From assembly GCA_901472405.1 (NCBI GenBank), contig LR590463.1:372001-436000 (forward strand): a DNA stretch of 64,000 nucleotides, in the 5' to 3' direction. Below the pieces are notes generated by a model. The model made no database searches and was not told where the DNA came from. It saw only the letters and a list, made by a program, of their open reading frames with translations. Each line of letters begins with the position of its first letter. The stretch's first letter is position 1. The stretch comes from Serratia rubidaea. Its GTDB lineage: Bacteria; Pseudomonadota; Gammaproteobacteria; Enterobacterales; Enterobacteriaceae. The position numbers were made by a program, and so were the translations under genes. This document shows positions 22,367-33,634 of this stretch, in pieces.

Positions 22367-23386
22367 ATGCGTAAGTCTTTTGTAGTTATCCTCCTCGTGG
22401 TGCTGGTAGCGCTTTATGCTTCACTGTTTGTGGTGCAGGAAGGCCAGCGCGGCATCGTTCTGCGCTTCGGCAAGGTACTGCGCGATGACGAAAACAAACC
22501 GCTGATTTATGCGCCGGGCCTGCACTTCAAGATCCCGTTTATTGAATCGGTGAAAAACCTGGATGCGCGCATTCAGACCATGGAGAACCAGGCCGATCGC
22601 TTCGTGACCAGCGAGAAGAAAGACCTGATCGTCGACTCCTACCTGAAGTGGCGCATCAGCGACTTCAGCCGCTACTATCTGGCGACCGGCGGCGGCGACG
22701 TCTCCCAGGCCGAGGTGCTGCTGAAGCGTAAGTTCAGTGACCGTCTGCGTTCTGAAATCGGTCGTCTGGATGTGAAAGACATCGTGACCGACTCGCGCGG
22801 CAAGCTGATGTCCGACGTGCGTGACGCGCTGAACACCGGTACGCTGAACAACGGCGAAGAGATGCCGAAGACCGAAGCCGATGACGCTATCGCCTCTGCG
22901 GCGGCGCGCGTTGAGCGGGAAACCACCGGCAAACAGCCGCAGGTGAACCCGAACAGCATGGCGGCGTTGGGTATTGAAGTGGTCGACGTGCGTATCAAGC
23001 AGATCAACCTGCCGGTGGAAGTCTCCGACGCGATTTACCAGCGTATGCGTGCGGAACGTGAAGCGGTAGCGCGTCGTCTGCGTTCGCAGGGCCAGGAAGA
23101 AGCAGAGAAGCTGCGCGCCAGCGCGGACTACGAGGTGACGCGTACGTTGGCGGAAGCCGAGCGTCAGGCGCGTATCACCCGCGGTGAAGGGGATGCCGAA
23201 GCGGCCAAGCTGTTCGCCAACGCGTTCAGCCAGGATCCTAACTTCTATGCCTTTATCCGTAGCCTGCGTGCGTATGAAGCCAGCTTCAAAGAGAACCAGG
23301 ACGTGATGGTGCTCAGTCCGGACAGCGATTTCTTCCGCTATATGAAATCGCCGATTCATCGCGTAAATAAGGCGTTAAGACAGTGA
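22367..23386 (+). CDS. hflC: FtsH protease modulator HflC
   Basis: Partner of HflK in the FtsH-HflKC complex. An N-terminal signal-anchor helix (MRKSFVVILLVVLVALYAS) is followed by the band-7 domain and a long helix rich in Ala/Glu/Arg (about residues 220-280). The 339-aa length fits E. coli HflC (334). Three bases separate it from hflK, consistent with translational coupling. Confidence 0.96.
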   Translation: MRKSFVVILLVVLVALYASLFVVQEGQRGIVLRFGKVLRDDENKPLIYAPGLHFKIPFIESVKNLDARIQTMENQADRFVTSEKKDLIVDSYLKWRISDFSRYYLATGGGDVSQAEVLLKRKFSDRLRSEIGRLDVKDIVTDSRGKLMSDVRDALNTGTLNNGEEMPKTEADDAIASAAARVERETTGKQPQVNPNSMAALGIEVVDVRIKQINLPVEVSDAIYQRMRAEREAVARRLRSQGQEEAEKLRASADYEVTRTLAEAERQARITRGEGDAEAAKLFANAFSQDPNFYAFIRSLRAYEASFKENQDVMVLSPDSDFFRYMKSPIHRVNKALRQ

Positions 23387-23389
23387 CCG

Positions 23390-23422
23390 GGGGTCCGTGT
23401 TAGCACGGGCCCCTTCTTTTTT
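23390..23422 (+). terminator. Terminator after hflC
   Basis: GGGGTCCGTG pairs with CACGGGCCCC (one G-T pair) around the loop TTAG, then TTCTTTTTT. It probably ends most hfq-hflXKC transcripts before yjeT. Confidence 0.82.
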
Positions 23423-23431
23423 GGGTAAGGC

Positions 23432-23632
23432 ATGAATGCAACAATTTGGCTGGCGTTAGGTTTGGTTCTGGTGCTTGAGGGGCTGGGGCCGATGCTGTTC
23501 CCGCGCGCCTGGCGTAAAATGATCTTGACGATCTCGCAGTTGCCGGACGCCACGCTGCGTCGTTTCGGCGGTGGAATAGTGGTTGCCGGCATCGTGATCT
23601 ACTATATGTTGAGCATGCGCCTTGGTGGCTGA
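23432..23632 (+). CDS. yjeT: Small membrane protein YjeT (DUF2065)
   Basis: A 66-aa protein with two predicted membrane helices (about 5-22 and 46-61) joined by a short basic loop (PRAWRKMILTISQLPDATLRR). This matches the DUF2065 family at the same place in E. coli, between hflC and purA. Function is not established. It lies just past the hflC terminator and could depend on read-through. Confidence 0.9.
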   Translation: MNATIWLALGLVLVLEGLGPMLFPRAWRKMILTISQLPDATLRRFGGGIVVAGIVIYYMLSMRLGG

Positions 23633-23649
23633 AGTTTAGCCGAAAAATT

Positions 23650-23665
23650 ACGCAATCGTATGCGA
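23650..23665. promoter_or_regulatory. PurR operator upstream of purA
   Basis: ACGCAATCGTATGCGA matches the 16-base PurR palindrome ACGCAAACGTTTGCGT at 13 of 16 positions, including the central CG. It lies just upstream of the purA -35 region. E. coli purA is a known PurR target, so purine repression of this gene is likely. Confidence 0.72.
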
Positions 23666-23671
23666 AAAGTG

Positions 23672-23700
23672 CTGAAACTCAGAAATTACGGTGCTAGAAT
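23672..23700 (+). promoter_or_regulatory. purA promoter
   Basis: CTGAAA (23672-23677), 17 bases, TAGAAT (23695-23700). The spacing is ideal and the -10 differs from consensus at one base. The start codon lies 30 bases beyond the -10. Confidence 0.65.
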
Positions 23701-23727
23701 CCATTTTTAAGCAATCGGTGATTTTGA

Positions 23728-25029
<1,302 letters not shown>

Positions 25030-25044
25030 TCGGTTTTTCTGCAT

Positions 25045-25078
25045 CAAACAGCCGGGCTGAGTCCCGGTTTGTTTTTTT
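25045..25078 (+). terminator. Terminator after purA
   Basis: CCGGG pairs with CCCGG in a short GC stem followed by TTTGTTTTTTT. The next 260 bases up to nsrR show no gene; they presumably hold the nsrR promoter, which I could not place with confidence. Confidence 0.75.
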
Positions 25079-25339
25079 CCGGCTTGCGCTCTGTTGGCTG
25101 TGCCCGCATCGCTGAACGGCGTCAGCGCAGCGCGCATGACGTTGAGGATCGCGGTTATTCCCTCCCTCTTGCGGTTTCCCGTCAAAAACACCGTCACCGT
25201 TCCGTCATAAAGTGTTTCATGCGCTAAATAATTAGCGGCAAACTCGCCGGCTGGTTTATTATCCAATAGCAATCTTTTGAAAAATGCCGAAAAGCGGCAC
25301 ATCAAACGCAAACGGGCTCTATCGCGCCCAGAGGTAAAC

Positions 25340-25765
25340 GTGCAGTTAACAAGTTTTACTGATTATGGCCTGCGGGCGCTGATTTATCTGGCATCGCTCC
25401 CGAAGGATAAAATGACCAGCATTTCGGAAGTGACCGAGGTGTATGGCGTATCCCGCAACCATATGGTGAAAATAATTAACCAGTTGAGCCGTATTGGCCT
25501 GGTCACGGCCGTACGCGGTAAAAATGGCGGCATCCGGTTGGGCAAACCGGCTGAAACCATTCGTCTTGGCGACGTGGTGCGGGCGCTGGAACCGCTCGCC
25601 CTGGTTAACTGCAGCAGCGATTTTTGCCACATCACCCCAGCCTGCCGACTGAAGCAGGTACTGCATAAAGGGGTACAGAATTTCCTTGAAGAGTTGGATA
25701 ACTACACTTTGGCCGATATGGTTGAAGATAATCCGCCGCTCTACAAGCTATTGCTTGTCGAATAA
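25340..25765 (+). CDS. nsrR: Nitric-oxide-sensing repressor NsrR
   Basis: Rrf2-family repressor whose iron-sulfur cluster reacts with NO, releasing genes for NO detoxification. The 141-aa product has the N-terminal winged helix ([14 protein letters not shown] recognition region) and cluster ligands C91, C96 and C102 in [13 protein letters not shown]. The start is GTG at 25340 after AGAGGTAAAC, giving the E. coli length. A 21-codon upstream extension with ATG lacks a ribosome-binding site. First gene of the nsrR-rnr-rlmB operon. Confidence 0.95.
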   Translation: MQLTSFTDYGLRALIYLASLPKDKMTSISEVTEVYGVSRNHMVKIINQLSRIGLVTAVRGKNGGIRLGKPAETIRLGDVVRALEPLALVNCSSDFCHITPACRLKQVLHKGVQNFLEELDNYTLADMVEDNPPLYKLLLVE

Positions 25766-25824
25766 AACGTCGTTGAGAAGACAAGGCTCAGCGACATCCT
25801 GCTGATGACAACGGAGGAACCGCA

Positions 25825-28360
25825 ATGTCACAAGATCCATTCTTGGAACGAGAAGCAGAAAAATACGAATCCCCAATCCCGAGCCGCGAATTCATCCTTG
25901 CCCATTTGGCCAAGCGTGAGACGCCGGCCAGCCGCGAAGAGCTGGCGAAAGAACTGAACCTGACCAGCGATGAACATCTGGAGGCGCTGCGTCGCCGCCT
26001 GCGCGCCATGGAGCGCGATGGCCAGCTGGTGTTTACCCGTCGCCAATGCTATGCGCTGCCCGAGCGTCTGGACCTGCTGCGCGGCACGGTTATCGGCCAC
26101 CGCGACGGCTACGGCTTTTTACGCGTTGAAGGGCGTAAAGACGACCTGTATCTGTCCGCCGAGCAGATGAAAATGGCGATCCACGGCGACGTGGTGCTGG
26201 CGCAGCCCCTGGGCGCGGACCGCAAAGGGCGGCGCGAAGCCCGCATCGTGCGGGTGCTGGTGCCGAAAACCAGCCAGATTGTCGGCCGCTTCTTTATGGA
26301 TGCCGGCACCGGTTTTGTGGTGCCTGACGACAGCCGTCTGAGCTTTGACATCCTGATCCCGAACGAGGCGGTAGCCGGCGCGCGCATGGGCTATATGGTG
26401 GGTGGTGGAACTGACCCAGCGCCCGACGCGCCGTACCAAGGCGGTGGGGAAAATCGTCGAGATCCTCGGCGATAAAATGGGCACCAGCATGGCGGTGGAT
26501 ATCGCACTGCGCACCCATGAAATTCCGCATACCTGGCCGCCGCAGGTGGAGAAACAGGTGGCCGATCTCAGCGAACAGGTGCCGGAAGAGGCCAAACAGG
26601 GGCGCGTGGATCTGCGTAAGCTGCCGTTGGTCACCATCGACGGCGAAGACGCCCGCGACTTTGACGACGCGGTTTACTGCGAGAAAAAGCGCGGCGGCGG
26701 CTGGCGGCTGTGGGTAGCTATTGCCGACGTCAGCTACTATGTGCGCCCGGGCACCGCGCTGGATGACGAAGCGCGCAGCCGCGGCAACTCGGTCTACTTC
26801 CCGTCACAGGTGGTGCCGATGCTGCCGGAAGTGTTGTCCAACGGACTGTGCTCGCTGAACCCGCAGGTTGACCGTCTGTGCATGGTGTGTGAAATGACCA
26901 TCTCCGCGCAGGGGCGTCTCTCCACCGCCAAGTTCTATGAGGCGGTGATGAGCTCCCACGCCCGTCTGACCTATACCAAGGTGTGGCACATTCTGCAGGG
27001 CGACCAGGAGCTGCGTGAGCAGTACCATCCGCTGGTCAAACACCTGCAGGAACTGCACAACATGTACAAGGTGCTGGATCAGGCGCGTGCCGATCGCGGC
27101 GGCATCGCGTTTGAGACCGAAGAGGCCAAGTTTATTTTCAATGCCGAACGCCGCATTGAACGCGTAGAGCCGACGGTGCGCAACGACGCGCACAAGCTGA
27201 TCGAAGAGTGCATGATCCTGGCGAACATCGCCGCGGCGCGCTTTGTTGAGAAGCGTAACGAGCCGGCGCTGTTCCGCGTGCACGACCGTCCGAGCGACGA
27301 TCACATCTCCGCGCTGCGCAGCGTGCTGGGTGAGCTGGGACTGACGCTGGGCGGCGGCAACAAGCCGCAGCCGAAAGATTACGCCACGCTGATGGATGAA
27401 GTGGCCGATCGTCCGGACCATGAAATGCTGCAGACCATGCTGCTGCGCTCCATGAAGCAGGCGATTTACGATCCGGAAAACCGCGGCCACTTCGGTTTGG
27501 CGCTGTCGTCGTACGGCCACTTCACCTCGCCGATCCGCCGTTATCCCGATCTGGCGCTGCACCGGGCGATTAAATACCAGCTGGCGAAAGAGCACGGCGA
27601 ACCTCAGCACCGCTGGACGCCGACCGGCGGCTGGCACAGCGATCTCGACGAGATGCTGCAGCTGGGCCTGCACTGCTCAATGACCGAGCGCCGCGCCGAT
27701 GAAGCCACGCGCGACGTGGCCGACTGGCTGAAGTGCGACTTTATGCAGGACCACGTCGGTGAGCAGTTTACCGGCATTATCGCCAGCGTGACCGGCTTCG
27801 GCTTCTTCGTCCGCCTGAACGACCTGTTTATCGACGGGCTGGTGCACGTATCGACGCTGGATAACGATTACTACCGCTACGATAATATCGGTCAGCGACT
27901 GATCGGCGAATCTTCCGGTACGGTGTATCGCCTGGGAGATACGGTGGAAATCCGCGTTGAGGCGGTGCATATGGATGAGCGCAAGATTGACTTCGCGCTG
28001 ATTTCCAGCAGCCGTAAGCCGCGCGGCGAAGGTAAAAACCGAACGCGAGCGGGCGAAGAAAGGCGGGCAGCGTACGCTGCGCGACGGCAATGGCAACGGC
28101 CGCAGACGTCGCGGCGGCAAAGCGCCGGCCAACTTTGAGCCGGACAGCGCCTTCCGCAAGGACGACGCCAAGCCGGCGGGCAAAGTGAAGAAAGACAAAA
28201 AGGCCAAGGCGAAGAAAGCCTCGGCCAAAACCAAGAAGATTGCCGCGGCCACCAAGGCAAACGCGCCGGCAAGAAAAAAGGTGCGGAGCAGGCTGACCTG
28301 CCGCACGGTAATTATCACCGGCCGACCGACGTCGGCCGCACGGTTAAAAGAGTATCATGA
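25825..28360 (+). CDS. rnr: Exoribonuclease R, three frameshifts
   Basis: Processive 3'-5' RNase of the RNase II family that degrades structured RNA and works with SmpB/tmRNA. The order is N-terminal helix-turn-helix ([11 protein letters not shown]), cold-shock domains, RNB domain ([16 protein letters not shown], with catalytic aspartates) and S1 domain ([19 protein letters not shown]), then a Lys-rich tail. The frame breaks at about 26399 (extra G in GTGGGTGGTGG), 28034-28038 (extra A) and 28259-28261 (A missing). Repaired length is about 844 aa; E. coli has 813. The longer end ([16 protein letters not shown]...) depends on the last correction. Its TGA overlaps the rlmB ATG. Confidence 0.92.
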
Positions 28361-29088
28361 GCGAAATTATTTACGGTATCCACGCCGTTAAAGCCCTGTT
28401 GGAACGTGACCCGCAACGCTTCCTGGAAGTGTTTATCCTGAAAGGCCGCGACGACCGCCGTCTGCAGCCGCTGATCGCCGAGCTGGAAGCCACCGGCATT
28501 GTGATTCAGGTGGCGAACCGCCAGTGGCTGGATGACAAGGTGGAGGGCGCGGTGCACCAGGGGATCGTCGCCCGCGTGCGCGAAGGGCGTCAGTATCAGG
28601 AAAATGACCTGCCGGGGCTGCTGGAAAGCGTCGATACGCCGTTCCTGCTGATTCTGGACGGTGTGACCGACCCGCACAACCTCGGCGCCTGTCTGCGCAG
28701 CGCCGATGCCGCCGGCGTACATGCGGTGATCGTACCGCGCGATCGTTCCGCTCAGCTGAATGCGACGGCGAAAAAAGTGGCCTGCGGCGCGGCGGAAAGC
28801 GTACCGCTGATCCGCGTCACCAACCTGGCGCGCACCATGCGTCTGTTGCAGGAAATGAACGTGTGGATTGTCGGCACCGCCGGCGAAGCCGATCATACGC
28901 TGTATCAGAGTAAGCTGACCGGGCCGATGGCGCTGGTGATGGGCGCAGAGGGTGAAGGCATGCGCCGCCTGACGCGTGAACACTGCGATGAGCTGATCAG
29001 CATTCCGATGGCGGGCAGCGTGTCCTCGCTGAACGTGTCGGTCGCCACCGGCGTCTGTCTGTTCGAAGCGGTGCGCCAGCGCAGCTGA
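28357..29088 (+). CDS. rlmB: 23S rRNA 2'-O-methyltransferase RlmB (G2251)
   Basis: SpoU/TrmH-family enzyme that methylates G2251 in the peptidyl-transferase centre of 23S rRNA. The 243-aa product equals E. coli RlmB. An N-terminal L30e-like substrate-binding domain is followed by the SPOUT knot with motifs [32 protein letters not shown] and [15 protein letters not shown]. The start overlaps the rnr stop (ATGA). After its stop is a GC-rich palindromic stretch (GGGCCCGGCATTGTCGGGCC) that may slow transcription before aidB. Confidence 0.96.
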   Translation: MSEIIYGIHAVKALLERDPQRFLEVFILKGRDDRRLQPLIAELEATGIVIQVANRQWLDDKVEGAVHQGIVARVREGRQYQENDLPGLLESVDTPFLLILDGVTDPHNLGACLRSADAAGVHAVIVPRDRSAQLNATAKKVACGAAESVPLIRVTNLARTMRLLQEMNVWIVGTAGEADHTLYQSKLTGPMALVMGAEGEGMRRLTREHCDELISIPMAGSVSSLNVSVATGVCLFEAVRQRS

Positions 29089-29216
29089 TCCCTGCGGGCC
29101 CGGCATTGTCGGGCCTGCTGTTTTCCCGCCATTTTCCCATCCTGTGCGCCGCCCCGCGGCAGAAATCGTCACGTCTACCATACTGTTTGCTGAGGTCTTG
29201 AACAGGGAGCAGGTCT

Positions 29217-30845
29217 ATGGTCTGGCATACGCACGACGTTTTTAATCAGCCCAAACCGCTGGGCAACAGCAACCTTTTTCTTTCCGATACGCCGCTGCGA
29301 GAGGCGGTGCAGCGCGAGCAGGCCGGCTGGGACAGCGAGGTGCTGGCTTCGCTGGGGCAGCAGCTGGGCACACAGGAGTCCTTGGAGCTCGGGCGGCTGG
29401 CCAACGCCAATCCGCCGGAGCTGCTGCGCTACGATGCCTGCGGCCAGCGGCTTGACGACGTTCGCTTTCATCCCGCCTGGCACATTCTGATGCAGGGGCT
29501 GGTGGCTAACCGGGTGCACAACCTGCCGTGGGAGGAGGAGGCGCGCGTCGGCTCTGTGGTCGCCCGCGCGGCGCGTTTTATGCTGCACGCGCAGGTGGAG
29601 GCCGGCACGCTGTGCCCCATCACCATGACGTACGGTGCGACCCCGCTGCTGCAGCGCACCCTGCCGGCGGCGTTCAGCGACTGGCTGCCGCCGCTGTTGT
29701 CCGACCGTTACGATGCTCATTTGCTGCCGGGAGCGCAGAAACGCGGCCTGCTGATCGGCATGGGCATGACGGAAAAACAGGGCGGCTCCGACGTGCTGAG
29801 CAACACCACCACGGCGACGCCGCTGGCCGGGCGCGGCAGCGGCGAGCTTTACCGCCTGGTGGGGCATAAATGGTTCTTCTCGGTGCCGCAGAGCGACGCG
29901 CACCTGGTGCTGGCGCAGACCGGCGGCGGGCTGTCCTGCTTTTTCCTGCCGCGCATTCTGCCCGACGGCACGCGCAACGCGGTGCGGCTGGAACGGCTGA
30001 AGGACAAGCTCGGCAACCGCTCCAACGCCAGCAGCGAAGTGGAGTTTCTTGACGCCAGCGCCTGGCTGCTGGGCGACGAGGGCGACGGCGTGCGGCAAAT
30101 CCTCAAGATGGGCGCGCTGACCCGCTTTGACTGCGCGCTCGGCAGCCACGGTCTGATGCGTCGCGCGCTGTCGGTGGCGCTGTACCATGCCCATCAGCGC
30201 CAGGCCTTCGGCAAAACGCTGATCCAGCTGCCGCTGATGCGCCAGCAGCTGGCGCGCATGGCGTTGCGTCTGGAGGCGCAGGTCGCGGCGCTGATGCGGC
30301 TGGCGCACGCCTATGGCGACGCCGGCAGCCCGCTGTCGCAGGGGCTGAGCCGCATCATGACGTCGGCGGCGAAGTTTGAAGTCTGTCGTCAGGGCATCCC
30401 CTTTGTCGCCGAGGCGATGGAGGCGCTGGGCGGCATCGGCTACTGCGAAGAGAGCGAACTGCCGCGGCTGTATCGCGAGATGCCGGTCAACAGCATCTGG
30501 GAAGGCTCGGGCAATATCATGAGCCTGGACGTGCTGCGTGCCTGGACGAAAAGCAGCGCGGTGCAGGAGGCGGTGCTGCAGGAGTTGGGCGAGGTGAAGG
30601 GGCAGAACCGTCATTTCGACCGCCAGTGGCGACAGCTGATGCAGCAGCTGCGCAAGGGGCAGGAGGCGCAGGGGCGGAGCATGACGGCGCAGCTGTTCAA
30701 CCTGTTTGCGGCGGCGCAGCTGTTGCGCAGCGCTGCACCGCCGGTGGCGGAAGCCTGGTGCCAGATGGCGCTGGACGCGCGCGGCGATCGCGTGCTGCCG
30801 GAGTCGCTGTGCGCATCGCTGCTTGACAGAGCGATGGGCGGCTAG
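29217..30845 (+). CDS. aidB: Acyl-CoA dehydrogenase-like alkylation response protein AidB
   Basis: FAD protein of the acyl-CoA dehydrogenase fold that protects DNA from some alkylating agents; induced through Ada in E. coli. It has 542 aa (E. coli 541). Visible features are the FAD-binding MGMTEKQGGSDVLSNTT, VGHKWFFSVPQSDAHLVLAQ, the helical domain RQAFGKTLIQLP and the conserved EALGGIGYCEESELPRLYREM. The basic C-terminal domain that binds DNA is retained. The upstream AACAGGGAGCAGGTCT provides the ribosome-binding site. In E. coli aidB follows yjfLMC; here it precedes them. Confidence 0.95.
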   Translation: MVWHTHDVFNQPKPLGNSNLFLSDTPLREAVQREQAGWDSEVLASLGQQLGTQESLELGRLANANPPELLRYDACGQRLDDVRFHPAWHILMQGLVANRVHNLPWEEEARVGSVVARAARFMLHAQVEAGTLCPITMTYGATPLLQRTLPAAFSDWLPPLLSDRYDAHLLPGAQKRGLLIGMGMTEKQGGSDVLSNTTTATPLAGRGSGELYRLVGHKWFFSVPQSDAHLVLAQTGGGLSCFFLPRILPDGTRNAVRLERLKDKLGNRSNASSEVEFLDASAWLLGDEGDGVRQILKMGALTRFDCALGSHGLMRRALSVALYHAHQRQAFGKTLIQLPLMRQQLARMALRLEAQVAALMRLAHAYGDAGSPLSQGLSRIMTSAAKFEVCRQGIPFVAEAMEALGGIGYCEESELPRLYREMPVNSIWEGSGNIMSLDVLRAWTKSSAVQEAVLQELGEVKGQNRHFDRQWRQLMQQLRKGQEAQGRSMTAQLFNLFAAAQLLRSAAPPVAEAWCQMALDARGDRVLPESLCASLLDRAMGG

Positions 30846-30929
30846 GCATAAAGTAGCGCCGGCGTGAAACATTTTGTCACACGGTATCGACCCGTAACGG
30901 GATCACGACTCGCGTTCAGGAAGGATAAT

Positions 30930-31329
30930 ATGGATATCGTTAACGCACTGGCGGCGTTTGCCGCCTACTTTTTCAGTGGTTTTGCCATGGTGCTGGTGTT
31001 TTTGTTTATCTACACCCGCATCACGGCGCATGACGAATGGGGCGCTGATTAAAGAGAACAATCAGTCCGCTGCGTTCGGCTTTGTCGGCGCCTGTCTGGG
31101 GTACGTGATTCCCCTGGCCAGCGCGGCGGTCAACTCGGTCAGCCTGCTGGATTACGTCATCTGGGGCGCCGTTGCGCTGGTGGTGCAGCTGCTGCTGTTC
31201 GCCGCGGTGAAGGTTTATATGCCGCGCATCAGTGATAAAATCGAAGCCAACCACCTGGCGGCGGGGATTTTCCTCGGCGGCGTCTCCATCAGCGGCGGCG
31301 TATTGAACGCGGCGTGCATGACATATTAA
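30930..31329 (+). CDS. yjfL: DUF350 membrane protein YjfL, frameshifted
   Basis: Inner-membrane protein of unknown function with four predicted helices (DUF350). It starts MDIVNALAAFAAYFFSGF after AAGGATAAT and continues in another frame as ALIKENNQSAAFGFVGACLGYVIP. An extra G in GGGG at 31039-31042 causes the break (GAATGGGGCG for GAATGGGCG, Glu-Trp-Ala). Repaired length is 132 aa, identical to E. coli YjfL. It forms a set with yjfM and yjfC. Confidence 0.88.
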
Positions 31330-31358
31330 TTGAGTAGTAAGAAGGGAAGGAACAGGCC

Positions 31359-31994
31359 ATGGCCGGCAAACGGCGTGCGCGCAAGGCGCGCAACCCGCAG
31401 AGTACCCCCGCGTTCAAGCGTTATTCATCACCGACAACGCAGCGTAAGTCGCCAAAGTGGCTGACGCTGGTGTTGATGGGCAGCGCCGCCGGCGCGGTGT
31501 GGTACACCCTGAGAGACCCCGCCCCTGAGCAGGCGGTGATTTATCATTCGGTATCAGCCTGCGTGGATGCCGGCAATAGCCAGGCGGCCTGTCAGGGCAG
31601 CTACCAACAGGCGCAAAAGGCGTTGCGCCTTGGCAGCCTGGGGTTTAACCAGATAGACAGCTGTGAGGCCCACTACGGCGCTTATAACTGCACCTATGAT
31701 TTACCGACGCAGCGGTTTATCCCGAGGATGGCGGGCTTTACGCTGGCGAAAGACTATCAGGATGATGACCGCGACACGTCTTCTTCCTCGTCCGGCGGTG
31801 GCTACTACGGCGGCGCGAGCTCAAGCTCGCGATCGCGTCCTTTCTTCCGTTCGCGCGATAGATTTAATGAGCTGCAGACGCCGGGGGATAGCGAGCGCTG
31901 GCACCTGAAAAGCACGGGTAACTATCAGCCGGCCTCGGCGCATACGGTATCGCGTGGCGGCTTTGGCGCCTCATCGCGCAGCTGGGGGGGCTGA
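31359..31994 (+). CDS. yjfM: DUF1190 protein YjfM
   Basis: Protein of the YgiB/YjfM family (DUF1190), 211 aa, function unknown. A very basic N-terminus (MAGKRRARKARNPQSTP) precedes one membrane helix (about 35-50). The exported domain has conserved cysteines in SACVDAGNSQAACQGSY and SCEAHYGAYNC and ends in a Ser/Gly-rich, Arg-containing tail. It lies between yjfL and yjfC, with two bases between its stop and the yjfC GTG. Confidence 0.9.
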   Translation: MAGKRRARKARNPQSTPAFKRYSSPTTQRKSPKWLTLVLMGSAAGAVWYTLRDPAPEQAVIYHSVSACVDAGNSQAACQGSYQQAQKALRLGSLGFNQIDSCEAHYGAYNCTYDLPTQRFIPRMAGFTLAKDYQDDDRDTSSSSSGGGYYGGASSSSRSRPFFRSRDRFNELQTPGDSERWHLKSTGNYQPASAHTVSRGGFGASSRSWGG

Positions 31995-31996
31995 CG

Positions 31997-33192
31997 GTGC
32001 TACGCTTAGCGATGACGCCGCGGCGTAACCTGACAGACATCGCCGACCATTACGGTTTCCACTTTCATGTTATCGACGGTGAAGCCTATTGGGATGAGTC
32101 GCGCGCCTATCGTTTCACCCTGCAGCAGATCGAACAGGGGATTGAAGCGCCGACCGAAGAGCTGCACGCCATGTGTCTGGATCTGGTGGGCCGGGTGGTC
32201 GCGGACGACGCCTTGCTGACGCAATTGGCGATCCCCGAGCTTTACTGGGATGCCATTGCCGCCAGCTGGCGGCGGCAAGAGCCGTCGCTGTATGGCCGGA
32301 TGGATTTTTCCTGGGGCGGCAACGGAGCGGTGAAACTGCTGGAGTATAACGCCGACACCCCGACCTCATTGTATGAAAGCGCGTTTTTCCAGTGGCTCTG
32401 GCTGAAGGATGCGGTGGCTGACGGGCGTATTCCGTCAGGCGCCGACCAGTTTAATTCACTGCAGGAGCAGCTGATCCAGCGTTTTGCGCTGTGGCGTAAT
32501 GACGATCCGCTCTACTTTTGCTGTTGTCGTGACTCGCAAGAGGATCGCGGCACCGTACGTTATCTGGAGGACTGTGCGCGTCAGGCCGGGCTGGATACCC
32601 GTTTTCTGTATATGGAGGAAATTGGTCTCGGCGTTGGCGGCGTGTTTACCGATCTGCAGGATCGGACGCTGCGTCAGGCGTTCAAACTCTATCCGTGGGA
32701 ATGGATGATGCGCGATGACTTTGGCCCTGCGCTGCGCGGCGGCCGTTCGCAATGGATTGAGCCGTTGTGGAAAAGCCTGTTGAGCAACAAGGGGATCCTG
32801 CCTTTGCTGTGGCGTTGGCACCGGGGCCATCCTAACCTGTTGCCGGCCTATTTTGCCGAGGAGGTGCAGCAGCCTGGATGGCGACTGGCGGATGAGATGG
32901 GCACGCAGTGGCGCGGGTTTGTTGCGCAAGCCGCTGTATTCCCGTGAAGGCGCCAATGTGTCGCTGTTCAGCGATCGGGACGGGCTACGCTGTGAGGTGA
33001 TGACCGACGGCGAATATGCGCAAGAAGCGCAGATTTGGCAGGCTAGTGCGCCGCTGCCGCGCTTTGGCGATGGACTATACGCTGATCGGCAGCTGGCTGG
33101 TGGGCGATCGGGCGGCAGGCATCGGCCTGCGAGAGGATAATTCGCCGATCACCAAGGACAGTTCACGCTTTGTGCCGCATTTTATCGCCTAG
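31997..33192 (+). CDS. yjfC: Glutathionylspermidine synthase-like ATP-grasp protein YjfC, two frameshifts
   Basis: Homologue of the C-terminal amidase-synthase domain of glutathionylspermidine synthase; substrate unknown. The core [33 protein letters not shown] and [10 protein letters not shown] matches E. coli YjfC. The frame breaks at TTT 32918-32920 (extra [15 protein letters not shown] follows) and near 33070-33075 (extra base; [15 protein letters not shown] follows). Repaired length is about 397 aa against 387 in E. coli. The start is GTG at 31997 by alignment with MLR. The stop overlaps that of convergent bsmA. Confidence 0.88.
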
Positions 33193-33522
33193 CGGTACAA
33201 AATGGCCTGGGAGTACCACTGCCCGGGCACCACGGTTTCGCTGTTCATGATAATCAGGTAGTAACGGGCGCCGCTGGCGGAGGCTTTTTTCTGGATGGCC
33301 TCTTCCACGTTCATCGGGCTGCCGTGCACCAGTGCGCTGACGGTGGTCATTTTTTCCAGGCCGAAGGTCTGCGCGCGGGTGACCTCCTGCGCCTGCCCGG
33401 CAATCGGCGGCGGCGGCGGTTTGGGCGTGGTGGTCATCAGGCCCGCAGCCGGATAACGCGGCCAGCAGCGTCAGCAGGGCGGCAGTACGCGTCAGAGTCA
33501 TCATCGACCTCGCTATTTTCAT
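33189..33522 (-). CDS. bsmA: DUF1471 lipoprotein BsmA (YjfO), frameshifted
   Basis: Small lipoprotein of the DUF1471/YhcN family, linked in E. coli to biofilm stress and peroxide tolerance. The signal peptide [20 protein letters not shown] ends in the lipobox LSGC. The mature domain continues in another frame ([20 protein letters not shown] ... [19 protein letters not shown]). One extra base in CCC at 33442-33444 breaks the frame right after the lipobox cysteine. Repaired length is 110 aa. It is one of four DUF1471 genes in this window. Confidence 0.85.
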
Positions 33523-33634
33523 CGCAGTCTCCCAAGTGTAATGCTTAAGCATAAGCTGGAACAGAATGAGCTAATGCCGACGGCGTTTTTTTGTCATGAT
33601 AGAGCGGCTTGCGAAGCGATAAGGGGTTGAATGG

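Noticed and set aside
25277-25339. Longer NsrR with a 21-residue N-terminal extension
   Set aside because: The GTG at 25340 has a ribosome-binding site and gives the family length and cysteine numbering.
29175-30872. 565-codon minus-strand frame opposite aidB
   Set aside because: Antisense shadow of aidB; Arg/Gln/His-rich, with no recognisable motif.
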